Assembly (NCBI GenBank): GCA_900553645.1
Contig: USEE01000100.1
Coordinates: forward strand, 1-6,004
From: an uncultured Eubacteriales bacterium
Lineage (GTDB): Bacteria > Bacillota_A > Clostridia > Christensenellales > Aristaeellaceae
DNA length: 6,004 bases
Direction: 5' to 3'
The first letter of the stretch is position 1; each line of letters opens with the position of its first letter. This document shows, in pieces, positions 1 through 5,075 of this stretch. The position numbers and the translations under genes were made by a program. Below the pieces are notes generated by a model. That model saw nothing but the letters and a program-made list of their open reading frames with translations. It ran no database searches and was not told the DNA's origin.

Positions 1-88
1 AAGTAATGTAACTTCCCGTATATAGCCCTCCCAAAAACGTTTGAACTAAGATAGTCTAGCGGGCGACAGACAAAATAGACTTTTCTTT

Positions 89-120
89 GGTTCTTTCTTT
101 TCTTCCGAAAAGAAAGAACC
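89..120. repeat. Perfect 14-bp inverted repeat (hairpin) in the leader of the yfcE-like gene
   Basis: Arms at 89-102 and 107-120 are exactly complementary (GGTTCTTTCTTTTC and its complement) around a four-base TTCC loop. One arm is all pyrimidine apart from GG, the other all purine apart from CC. No T-run follows on either strand (GTAACCCC on +, AAAGAAAAG on -), so it is not a standard intrinsic terminator. It ends 34 bases before the yfcE start. It could be a 5'-UTR stem, a processing site, a degenerate terminator of an upstream gene, or a copy of a dispersed intergenic repeat. The structure is certain; the role is unknown. Confidence 0.8.
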
Positions 121-154
121 GTAACCCCAAAAACTAAAAAAGGAGCGAAAGAAC

Positions 155-706
155 ATGAAATATATGATAGCGTCGGATATACATGGGTCGGCTTGTTGGT
201 GTAGGGAGATGTTGAAGGCGTTTGAGAGAGAAGGAGCGGATAGGCTGATTTTGCTGGGGGATGTGTTGTACCATGGGCCTCGGAATGATTTGCCGGAGGA
301 GTACGCGCCTAAGAAGGTTATTGAGATGCTGAATCCGCTTGCGCAGAAGATTTTGTGCGTGCGCGGGAATTGCGATGCCGATGTTGATCAGATGGTGCTG
401 AAGTTCCCTATTATGGCGGAGTATGCCGTGATGCCCGTTGGGAAGAGACTGGTGTATATGTCGCATGGGCATGTGCATGGCGAGGATAATCCTATGCCTA
501 TGTGCGCGGGCGATATTCTGCTCGGCGGGCATACCCATGTGCCTAAGATTGCTGAACACGATGGGTATACCTATCTTAACCCCGGCTCGACTTCACTGCC
601 TAAGGAAAACTCGCCGCATTCCTATGCCACGCTGGAGGATGGCGTGTTCGTGTGGAAGTCGCTCACCGGCGGCGAGGAGTATATGCGCTTTGACGCGAAT
701 AACTAA
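155..706 (+). CDS. yfcE: YfcE/MJ0936-family metallophosphodiesterase
   Basis: The product has 183 residues, almost the same length as E. coli YfcE (184), and is a soluble, single-domain calcineurin-like phosphoesterase. The dinuclear metal-site motifs appear in order: SDIHG (D8, H10), LGD (D36), RGNCD (N72, D74), SHGH (H104, H106) and GGHTH (H126, H128), followed by the family signature YLNPGSTSLPK at 140-150. All metal ligands are present, so it should be active. Family members hydrolyse phosphodiester model substrates with Mn2+; the cellular substrate is unknown. The start is set by AAGGAG at 140-145, nine bases before ATG. It is probably a single-gene unit ending at the hairpin at 720-758. 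Codon use differs from its neighbours: Asp is almost always GAT, with many GGG, TTG, AGG and CCT codons in the first two thirds. Confidence 0.93.
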   Translation: MKYMIASDIHGSACWCREMLKAFEREGADRLILLGDVLYHGPRNDLPEEYAPKKVIEMLNPLAQKILCVRGNCDADVDQMVLKFPIMAEYAVMPVGKRLVYMSHGHVHGEDNPMPMCAGDILLGGHTHVPKIAEHDGYTYLNPGSTSLPKENSPHSYATLEDGVFVWKSLTGGEEYMRFDANN

Positions 707-719
707 ATGGCATAAATTT

Positions 720-758
720 GGGGCGCTTGCATGAGCCGATTGGCTCGCATAGCGCCCC
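720..758. terminator. Hairpin between convergent genes, probable terminator
   Basis: GGGGCGCT at 720-727 pairs perfectly with AGCGCCCC at 751-758. Inside, GAGCC (733-737) pairs with GGCTC (742-746) around a GATT loop, with a small internal bulge between the two stems. On the + strand it is followed by TTGCATTTATTC, a moderate T-rich stretch. On the - strand it is followed by AAATTTATG, which is weaker. It lies between the stop of the yfcE-like gene (706) and the stop of the convergent secreted-protein gene (765). It most likely ends yfcE transcripts and may also serve the opposing gene. Confidence 0.75.
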
Positions 759-764
759 TTGCAT

Positions 765-1541
765 TTATTCAATAATAATGCTGTCCGATACCGCACCGAT
801 CAATGCCCCCGCAGCATCGTAAAACTCGACCGTGTACGCCGCCTCGCCCGCATCGGTAAAATGCACGGTGAACGCGCCGTTTTCGGTAAACTCGCCCGAA
901 TCACTGCGCGCAGTTAAAGGCGAATCGATGATGAGCTGGGCACGTGCTGCCTCGCCGCCCAGTATAATTTGCGCGGTAACGCTGTCGCCCGGCCGCGCCG
1001 CGCCCTCAAAACTGTCCTCGCGCGCACTGATCCCGTAGGCCAGCGTGCCAAAAGTCCACTGCTTCACGCCGTCCAATGCCGCGCTGGGTACGGTAAGGTC
1101 GGTTAAGTCAAACGCCCCCTCGGGTATGCTGACCGAGTATACAGCCCCGCCCGCAAGCGCGCGGCTTAAACGAATGAATACCTGAACCCCGCCGCCCCAG
1201 CCGTAAAAATTCAGGTCACTGCGGCTCATGGGCGTGATTTCGGCATTGCCAAGATCGCTCTCGGCATAGATGGCGCCGCTTGCATCCGTTACGGTCAGTA
1301 CGCCGCGCATCGCGGCTAAATCCTTGCGCGGCAGGTATATGGTCAGCGCGTCGATGCCGCACGGCGTGGACGTGGAGTTCTCCGGCATGGTCATCATGTA
1401 GCCCACGCGCTGGGTAAGGTCGCATTCGTCAACATAGCTGAACGGCTTCGCGGCGCTTAACCCTTCGTCCCAACTGTCCGCAAACGCATATTGTACAGGC
1501 ATAAGCAACAGCGCTAAACATAGCGCAAGTAACTTCTTCAT
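765..1541 (-). CDS. Secreted beta-rich protein of unknown function
   Basis: The product has 258 residues. The N-terminus is a clear signal peptide: KK at 2-3, a hydrophobic core at 4-14, and a likely type I cleavage site AFA|D after residue 21. There is no lipobox, sortase motif or C-terminal membrane segment, so it should be released or loosely cell-associated. The mature part has only two cysteines (C40, C61), which could form a disulfide. Residues about 35-165 look like an all-beta module (LTIYLPRKDL, GVLTVTDASGAIYAES, YSVSIPEGAF). Residues about 175-258 look like a second beta-sandwich, Ig-like in pattern (PGDSVTAQIIL ... AAYTVEFYDAAGALIG). I see no catalytic motif and do not recognise the family. 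The start is firm: AAGGAG at 1549-1554 (complement strand), seven bases before ATG. It is divergent from the ACT gene with only 34 bases between the two starts. Confidence 0.8.
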   Translation of the reverse strand: MKKLLALCLALLLMPVQYAFADSWDEGLSAAKPFSYVDECDLTQRVGYMMTMPENSTSTPCGIDALTIYLPRKDLAAMRGVLTVTDASGAIYAESDLGNAEITPMSRSDLNFYGWGGGVQVFIRLSRALAGGAVYSVSIPEGAFDLTDLTVPSAALDGVKQWTFGTLAYGISAREDSFEGAARPGDSVTAQIILGGEAARAQLIIDSPLTARSDSGEFTENGAFTVHFTDAGEAAYTVEFYDAAGALIGAVSDSIIIE

Positions 1542-1575
1542 TGTATTGCTCCTTAAATACGGAAAGGTGATTTAG

Positions 1576-1953
1576 ATGCAATTGAATCTTCATAAGCTCA
1601 AAGGAGAATATTCTATACTCAAGCTGGATTCCCTGCCGGACGTGCGCGCAATCGACGGATTTTTTGCCCTGACGCGCACCGACGACGAAATATCACTGGT
1701 CTGCCTGAGCAGTGAAGCCGATAAACTAAACCCGTACGCGCGCGAAAACGATTATCAGATGCTCCGCGTCGCGGGACAGCTCGATTTTTCTCTTGTAGGC
1801 ATACTCGCGCGCATGACCGGCGCACTGGCCGGGGCGGGCATACCCGTGTGCGCGGTGTCCACATATGATACCGATTACCTGCTGATTAAGGCGGGAAATA
1901 TGGATAGCGCTCTTAATGCATTGGAGGCGGCCGGGTGCAGCGTCGCCGGGTAA
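1576..1953 (+). CDS. Stand-alone ACT-domain protein (COG3603/ACT_7-like)
   Basis: The product has 125 residues, is soluble and has no catalytic domain. It fits the small two-ACT proteins related to the regulatory part of aspartate kinase and to eukaryotic CASTOR arginine sensors. The N-terminal half (residues 1-60: KLKGEYSILKLDS, FFALTRTDDEISLVC) is the first module. The second module is a typical ACT fold at about 62-125 (VAGQLDFSLVGILARMTGALAGAGIPVCAVSTYDTDYLLIKAGNMDSA). ACT domains usually bind amino acids or small ligands; the ligand and partner here are unknown. The start is supported by AAAGGTGA at 1563-1570, just before ATG. No biosynthetic gene is adjacent, so context does not suggest a pathway. 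The family call is from remembered sequence pattern. Confidence 0.82.
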   Translation: MQLNLHKLKGEYSILKLDSLPDVRAIDGFFALTRTDDEISLVCLSSEADKLNPYARENDYQMLRVAGQLDFSLVGILARMTGALAGAGIPVCAVSTYDTDYLLIKAGNMDSALNALEAAGCSVAG

Positions 1954-1956
1954 CGC

Positions 1957-1987
1957 AAAACGGCGCGGGAGCGTTTGCCCCGCGCCG
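1957..1987 (-). terminator. Rho-independent terminator of the transporter operon
   Basis: A perfect 9-bp GC-rich stem, CGGCGCGGG (1961-1969) with CCCGCGCCG (1979-1987), has a nine-base loop. Read on the - strand it is followed at once by TTTTGCG (complement of 1954-1960), so it should end transcripts of the transporter operon whose stop is at 2001. On the + strand the stem is followed by AAGTCCGCC, with no T-run, so it is a poor terminator for the ACT gene that stops at 1953. Confidence 0.8.
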
Positions 1988-2000
1988 AAGTCCGCCTTAA

Positions 2001-2567
2001 TCAGCTTATCCCCAAAGCATACATCCCCGCGCCAATCGCGCCGCAGATAACCATGATCAGTATCGGATTGGGCTTTTTAAGCCGCAGTACGATAAACGCC
2101 GCCGCAAACAGTATAAGCCCGCCCCAGTGGATGGCCTCAAGGCTGAACCCGCTGTCGCCGAACACGACCAATTTCAGTATCGTCAGCGCCGCGCCCGCGA
2201 TAAGCGCCACCACCGTGGGGCGCAGGCATTTCAGCACCGCCTGCATACCGCCCGACGCGCTGTACTTGGTGTACGCCCATGACATTATCGATACTATCAC
2301 AAGCGATGGCAGTATGCACCCCAGCGTCGCAATCAGCGCGCCCGAAAGCCCCGCCATGCGTATGCCCACGAACGTGGCCGAGTTGACCGCGATCGGGCCG
2401 GGCGTCATTTCCGCAATCGTGATAAGGTCGGTGAACTCGCGCAGGGTCAGCCAGCCGTATGTGTCCACCGCCTGCGACTGGATAAGCGGCATCGCCGCGT
2501 AGCCGCCGCCGATGCTGAATATGCCTACCTGTAAAAAGCTTAAAAACAGCTCGATATATATGCTCAT
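2001..2567 (-). CDS. ChrA-type (CHR family) transporter, second half-size subunit
   Basis: The product has 188 residues, the length of one CHR domain (short-chain type); full ChrA proteins carry two such domains in about 400 residues. Family motifs are FSIGGGYAAMPLI at 17-29 near the start of the first membrane segment, and TPGPIAVNSATFVG at 55-68. Several further hydrophobic segments follow (about 75-97, 118-135, 147-160 and 168-186). Known split pairs, such as the Bacillus subtilis Chr3N/Chr3C pair, work together in chromate efflux, so this protein probably assembles with the upstream product in the membrane. Chromate is the family substrate; the actual anion here is not shown. Its ATG overlaps the upstream stop as ATGA (2564-2567), which indicates translational coupling. 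There is no strong independent ribosome binding site beyond a weak GGAAAGG upstream. Confidence 0.9.
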   Translation of the reverse strand: MSIYIELFLSFLQVGIFSIGGGYAAMPLIQSQAVDTYGWLTLREFTDLITIAEMTPGPIAVNSATFVGIRMAGLSGALIATLGCILPSLVIVSIMSWAYTKYSASGGMQAVLKCLRPTVVALIAGAALTILKLVVFGDSGFSLEAIHWGGLILFAAAFIVLRLKKPNPILIMVICGAIGAGMYALGIS

Positions 2568-3145
2568 TTGCCGCCCGCCTTTCCGCGCTCAACGAGCAGC
2601 CGTATTACGCCCAGCGCCGCCGCGCACAGTATGATTACGATCACGTTCACCTTGAAAAATGCCGTCGCGATAAACGCGCCCGCCATTATCGCAATCGACA
2701 TCGCGCTCTTTTCCTTTACGACCTTGGCGCCCAGATTCCATACCACGTCGCATATTACCGCCGCAACGCCCGCCTGCATACCGCCCAGCACCGCCGCAAC
2801 CCACGGATTTGTCGCAAACGCCTTGTAAAACAGCGATATTACCGCCAGTATCGTAATCGGCGGTATGATCGTGCCCAGCACGGACACAATCATGCCCGTA
2901 AAGCCCGCCACGCGCCGCCCAACCAATATCGCGGCGTTTACGGCAATCGCACCCGGCGCGCTCTGCGACAGGGCGGTCATGTCCAGCATTTCATCCTCGC
3001 TTATCCAGTGCAGCTCGTCCACAAACTTCTTCTTCATGAACGTGACGATTACAAATCCGCCGCCGAACGTAAACGCGCTTATGTACAGCATCGACGTAAA
3101 CAGCGTCCACAGCACATTGCGCTCCCCGGTCTTGCGCTTCTCCAT
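2564..3145 (-). CDS. ChrA-type (CHR family) transporter, first half-size subunit
   Basis: The product has 193 residues and one CHR domain. The short hydrophilic, Lys/Arg-rich N-terminus (EKRKTGER) leads into the first hydrophobic segment with FTFGGGF at 25-31. The conserved second motif reads SAPGAIAVNAAILVGRR at about 62-78. It has APGA where the partner subunit has TPGP, so the two halves have diverged in the signature loop. Further membrane segments lie at about 80-105, 117-135 and 145-183. It is the first gene of a two-gene operon and overlaps the next gene by four bases. The start has a good site, AAGGAAGGGGG (complement of 3155-3165), nine bases before ATG. A divergent LysR-type regulator and a repeat cluster upstream suggest regulated expression. 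The role is probably efflux of chromate or another oxyanion with the partner subunit. Confidence 0.9.
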   Translation of the reverse strand: MEKRKTGERNVLWTLFTSMLYISAFTFGGGFVIVTFMKKKFVDELHWISEDEMLDMTALSQSAPGAIAVNAAILVGRRVAGFTGMIVSVLGTIIPPITILAVISLFYKAFATNPWVAAVLGGMQAGVAAVICDVVWNLGAKVVKEKSAMSIAIMAGAFIATAFFKVNVIVIILCAAALGVIRLLVERGKAGGK

Positions 3146-3168
3146 CCGAAAATTCCCCCTTCCTTACC

Positions 3169-3197
3169 ATAATATCGCTTGCGGAGTAATATGTAAA
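3169..3197 (-). promoter_or_regulatory. Sigma-70-type promoter of the transporter operon
   Basis: On the - strand TTTACA (3197-3192) and TATTAT (3174-3169) are separated by exactly 17 bases. Each differs from consensus at one position. The predicted start near 3162 lies directly before the ribosome binding site, giving a very short leader. No other pair in this intergenic region fits as well. Confidence 0.7.
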
Positions 3198-3207
3198 ATG
3201 CTATTAT
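3179..3207 (+). promoter_or_regulatory. Candidate promoter of the lysR-type gene
   Basis: TTGCGG (3179-3184) and TATTAT (3202-3207) are spaced by 17 bases on the + strand. The -10 is good and the -35 is weak. It overlaps the opposing transporter promoter, as is common in divergent LysR loci. An alternative is TTGAAA (3212-3217) with TATGAT (3233-3238), which has better hexamers but a short 15-base spacer. The sequence does not settle which is used. Confidence 0.4.
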
Positions 3208-3240
3208 CTGATTGAAATGATAACTAAATTGATATGATAA
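3204..3240. promoter_or_regulatory. Repeat cluster, probable LysR-regulator operator
   Basis: Two direct copies, ATTGAAATGATAA (3211-3223) and ATTGATATGATAA (3228-3240), match at 12 of 13 bases with a 17-base period. TTATC at 3204-3208 is also the inverted partner of GATAA at 3219-3223 (5-bp arms, 10 bases apart), which resembles a LysR-type palindrome. Relative to a transporter start near 3162 the cluster covers about -42 to -78, the usual place for LysR recognition and activation sites. It also lies over or just downstream of the candidate lysR promoters, which would allow autorepression. The repeats are seen; binding by the divergent regulator is inferred. Confidence 0.6.
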
Positions 3241-3262
3241 GGCAGGCAGAGGAGGCCGTCCC

Positions 3263-4144
3263 ATGACCATTCGCCACATAAGGATATTTATAGCGGTCTA
3301 CCGCGCGATGAACATGACGCGCGCTGCCGAGGAGCTGCACATGGCCCAGCCCGCAGTGACCCGCGCGATTCAGGAGATGGAGAATTATTACGGCGTAAGG
3401 CTGTTCGAACGGCTGGGGCGGCACCTCGCTGCGACCGAGTGCGCCAAAGAGCTTTACGGATACGCCGTGCATATCGACGATACATTCGCCGTGATGGAGC
3501 GGCGGCTGCGGGGCTGGGACACGGCGGGCGTGCTGCGCGTGGGCGCGACAATCGCGATAGGCAATTACGAACTGCCGCGCATCGCCCGCCGGTTTCAGGT
3601 GGAGAACCCCGACGTTAAGCTAAGGGCGCGCGTCGCGGGCGCGTCGGCGCTGATACGCGCAATCATGGCCGACGAGGTGGACTTAGCCCTAATAGAGGGC
3701 GGGCCATTGCCGGGCGAGATGGTTGCCCAGCCCTTCGGCGGCGACAGGCTTACGCTGATCGCGCCCGTGGATAGCAGTATCCCGGAGAACGTTTCGCTGA
3801 GGCAGGTACTCGAATATCCGCTGCTCTTGCGCGAGCCGGGCAGCGCCGGGCGCGCCGCGTTCGACCGGCTGCTTCAGGAGCACGGCCTGAGTGTCGAACC
3901 CGCGTGGGAGAGCGTGAGCACGCAGGCGCTGGTGCGCGCGGTGGCCGCGGGGCTGGGCGTGGCGGTGCTGCCCGACGCGCTGGTTCGGGGCGATATAGAC
4001 GCGGGGCGCGTGCGCGAATGCCATATCGAGGGCGTGCGAATGGAGCGCACATACGTCATCGCGCGGCACAAGCACAAATACCTCACATCCTGCGCCAAGC
4101 GCTTTATCGAAATATGCACGGCGAAAAATTTTGACGCGCAGTGA
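3263..4144 (+). CDS. LysR-family transcriptional regulator, divergent from the transporter operon
   Basis: The product has 293 residues, the normal length for the family. The N-terminal winged helix-turn-helix is clear at about 1-60 (IRIFIAVYRAMNMTRAAEELHMAQPAVTRAIQEMENYYGVRLFER), followed by a linker helix. The effector-binding domain runs from about 90 to 285 (GVLRVGATIAI, PDVKLRARVAGASALIRAIMADEVDLALIEG, QPFGGDRLTLIAPV, TQALVRAVAAGLGVAVLPDALV). It should bind DNA as an oligomer and respond to a small ligand. The divergent position makes the transporter operon its likely target, and the ligand may be the transported anion, but that is inference. The start is fixed by AGAGGAGG at 3248-3255, seven bases before ATG. 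No terminator is seen after the stop; the next gene's promoter begins inside the last codons. Confidence 0.93.
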   Translation: MTIRHIRIFIAVYRAMNMTRAAEELHMAQPAVTRAIQEMENYYGVRLFERLGRHLAATECAKELYGYAVHIDDTFAVMERRLRGWDTAGVLRVGATIAIGNYELPRIARRFQVENPDVKLRARVAGASALIRAIMADEVDLALIEGGPLPGEMVAQPFGGDRLTLIAPVDSSIPENVSLRQVLEYPLLLREPGSAGRAAFDRLLQEHGLSVEPAWESVSTQALVRAVAAGLGVAVLPDALVRGDIDAGRVRECHIEGVRMERTYVIARHKHKYLTSCAKRFIEICTAKNFDAQ

Positions 4145-4159
4145 ATAATATGGTATATA
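4131..4159 (+). promoter_or_regulatory. Promoter of the SANT-like gene, inside the end of the lysR-type gene
   Basis: TTGACG (4131-4136) is 17 bases from TATATA (4154-4159). TGG lies just before the -10 (4151-4153), which gives an extended -10 (TGn). The -35 is within the final codons of the LysR-type gene, which stops at 4144. The predicted start is near 4166, about 48 bases before the chosen ATG. This argues that the downstream gene can be expressed independently. Confidence 0.6.
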
Positions 4160-4213
4160 TCCCGCCTCAAAAAGCAATACTTATACCAGAAATATATGCG
4201 AGGTGAAGGATAT

Positions 4214-4927
4214 ATGCAGGCAAGAGTGGGGCGCAGCGGTTGGAGCGATGAGGAGACGCGCGCGCTGATGGACGCAGCGCACAGGGCGCGCGCCGCCGGT
4301 CGGCCATTGCGAGAGGTGTTCGACGCGGCCGCGTTCAAAACCGGTCGCAAGCCCAACAGCATACGCAACTACTACTACGCGTGCAGCCGCATGGAGGAGG
4401 GCGCGCGCCGCGAACGCTTCACGCCCTTCGGCGACGAAGAGGCCGAAAACCTGGCCGAGGCGATACTGACCGCGCGCGCTGCCGGCCAGAGCGTGCGCGC
4501 GTGCGTGATGCGGCTGTCGGGCGGCGACCAGCGGCTTATGCTCCGGCTTCAGAACAAGTACCGCGCGATGCTCAAATCCCGCCCCGACGTCATCGCGCGC
4601 GTGATGGCCCGGCTGCGCGAGCGCGGGCTAAACCCGCCCGAACCCACCGGCAAAGCCCGCGCGCCCCGGGTATCGGATGAGAAACTGCACTGGGCCGCCG
4701 GGCGCGACGCGCGTACCGAGAACATGCTGTGCACGCTGATGGAGGTAATCGAAACCGCCGGGCGTGCGGACGCGCTGAAGCACGCGGCACTTAGGGCGGC
4801 GCAGGCTATGCGAAAATACGTCGCTCTGCCTGACGACGAGCGCGCGGACAGCGTGCCTGCCTTAACGTGCGAACTGGATAAAATCGCGTCCGAAATAGAG
4901 CGCATCGCTGCCGAATCGGGCGCATAA
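4214..4927 (+). CDS. Myb/SANT-like protein with two tandem repeats, putative DNA-binding regulator
   Basis: With ATG at 4214 the product has 237 residues. This start is preferred over the in-frame ATG at 4196 because AGGTGAAGG at 4201-4209 sits just before it and would otherwise be inside the coding region. Residues 10-56 (W10, DEE at 12-14, ARAAG at 25-29, GRKPNSIRNYYYA at 44-56) form a helical module like the Myb/SANT-type domains of Firmicutes regulators such as RsfA. Residues 72-118 repeat it without gaps at a 62-residue offset. The middle (about 135-165) is Pro/Arg-rich and probably a linker; the rest is helical and ends in a possible short coiled coil (ELDKIASEIERIAAESGA). It is very rich in Arg and Ala, which suits a nucleic-acid-binding protein. 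There is no signal peptide or membrane segment. The target is unknown; a sporulation role by analogy with RsfA is speculative. Confidence 0.75.
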   Translation: MQARVGRSGWSDEETRALMDAAHRARAAGRPLREVFDAAAFKTGRKPNSIRNYYYACSRMEEGARRERFTPFGDEEAENLAEAILTARAAGQSVRACVMRLSGGDQRLMLRLQNKYRAMLKSRPDVIARVMARLRERGLNPPEPTGKARAPRVSDEKLHWAAGRDARTENMLCTLMEVIETAGRADALKHAALRAAQAMRKYVALPDDERADSVPALTCELDKIASEIERIAAESGA

Positions 4928-5002
4928 GTTCCATGTTATACAAGCGAACAAAATTGTCATGCCGCCATTACAAAATGCGCTGAAATTGACGCGGCGCGCA
5001 AC

Positions 5003-5031
5003 TTGAAATGCAGTAAAGGCTATGCTATACT
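5003..5031 (+). promoter_or_regulatory. Promoter of the degV-like gene
   Basis: TTGAAA (5003-5008) and TATACT (5026-5031) are spaced by exactly 17 bases, with TGC before the -10 (5023-5025) as an extended -10. Each hexamer is close to consensus. Transcription would start near 5038, giving a leader of about 38 bases before the ATG at 5076. No convincing terminator is seen between the SANT-like gene (stop 4927) and this promoter, so some read-through is possible. The 75 bases before it (4928-5002) show nothing else I can name. Confidence 0.75.
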
Positions 5032-5075
5032 TATCGTATTGGGTCAACCGGCCCGGTATGAAAGGAGACCGCCAT

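Noticed and set aside
41..81. A promoter for the yfcE-like gene from TTGAAC (41-46) and TAGACT (76-81)
   Set aside because: The spacing is 29 bases and no other -10 fits at 16-18; I see no convincing promoter in 1-154.
89..120. Calling the leader hairpin an intrinsic terminator
   Set aside because: No T-run follows the stem on either strand, so the usual requirement is not met.
438..734. A 98-residue + frame overlapping the yfcE-like gene
   Set aside because: It is out of frame within the conserved metallophosphodiesterase and is rich in Cys, Arg and Met with no recognisable fold.
1975..2502. A 175-residue open frame on the + strand across the transporter genes
   Set aside because: It lies antisense to a clear CHR-domain protein and starts inside the terminator hairpin without a ribosome binding site.
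3689..4368. Long - strand open frames opposite the lysR-type and SANT-like genes
   Set aside because: They overlap strongly supported + strand genes, have low-complexity Arg/Ala/Pro-rich products and no good start signals.
4950..4980. Two ACAAAAT copies (ACAAAATTGT and ACAAAATGCG) upstream of degV as a fatty-acid regulator operator
   Set aside because: They do not match the FapR or FabT sites I know, the shared core is only seven bases, and they lie upstream of the promoter without clear symmetry.
4928..5002. A terminator or small RNA between the SANT-like and degV-like genes
   Set aside because: Only short, widely spaced complementary GC runs were found, with no stable stem followed by a T-run.
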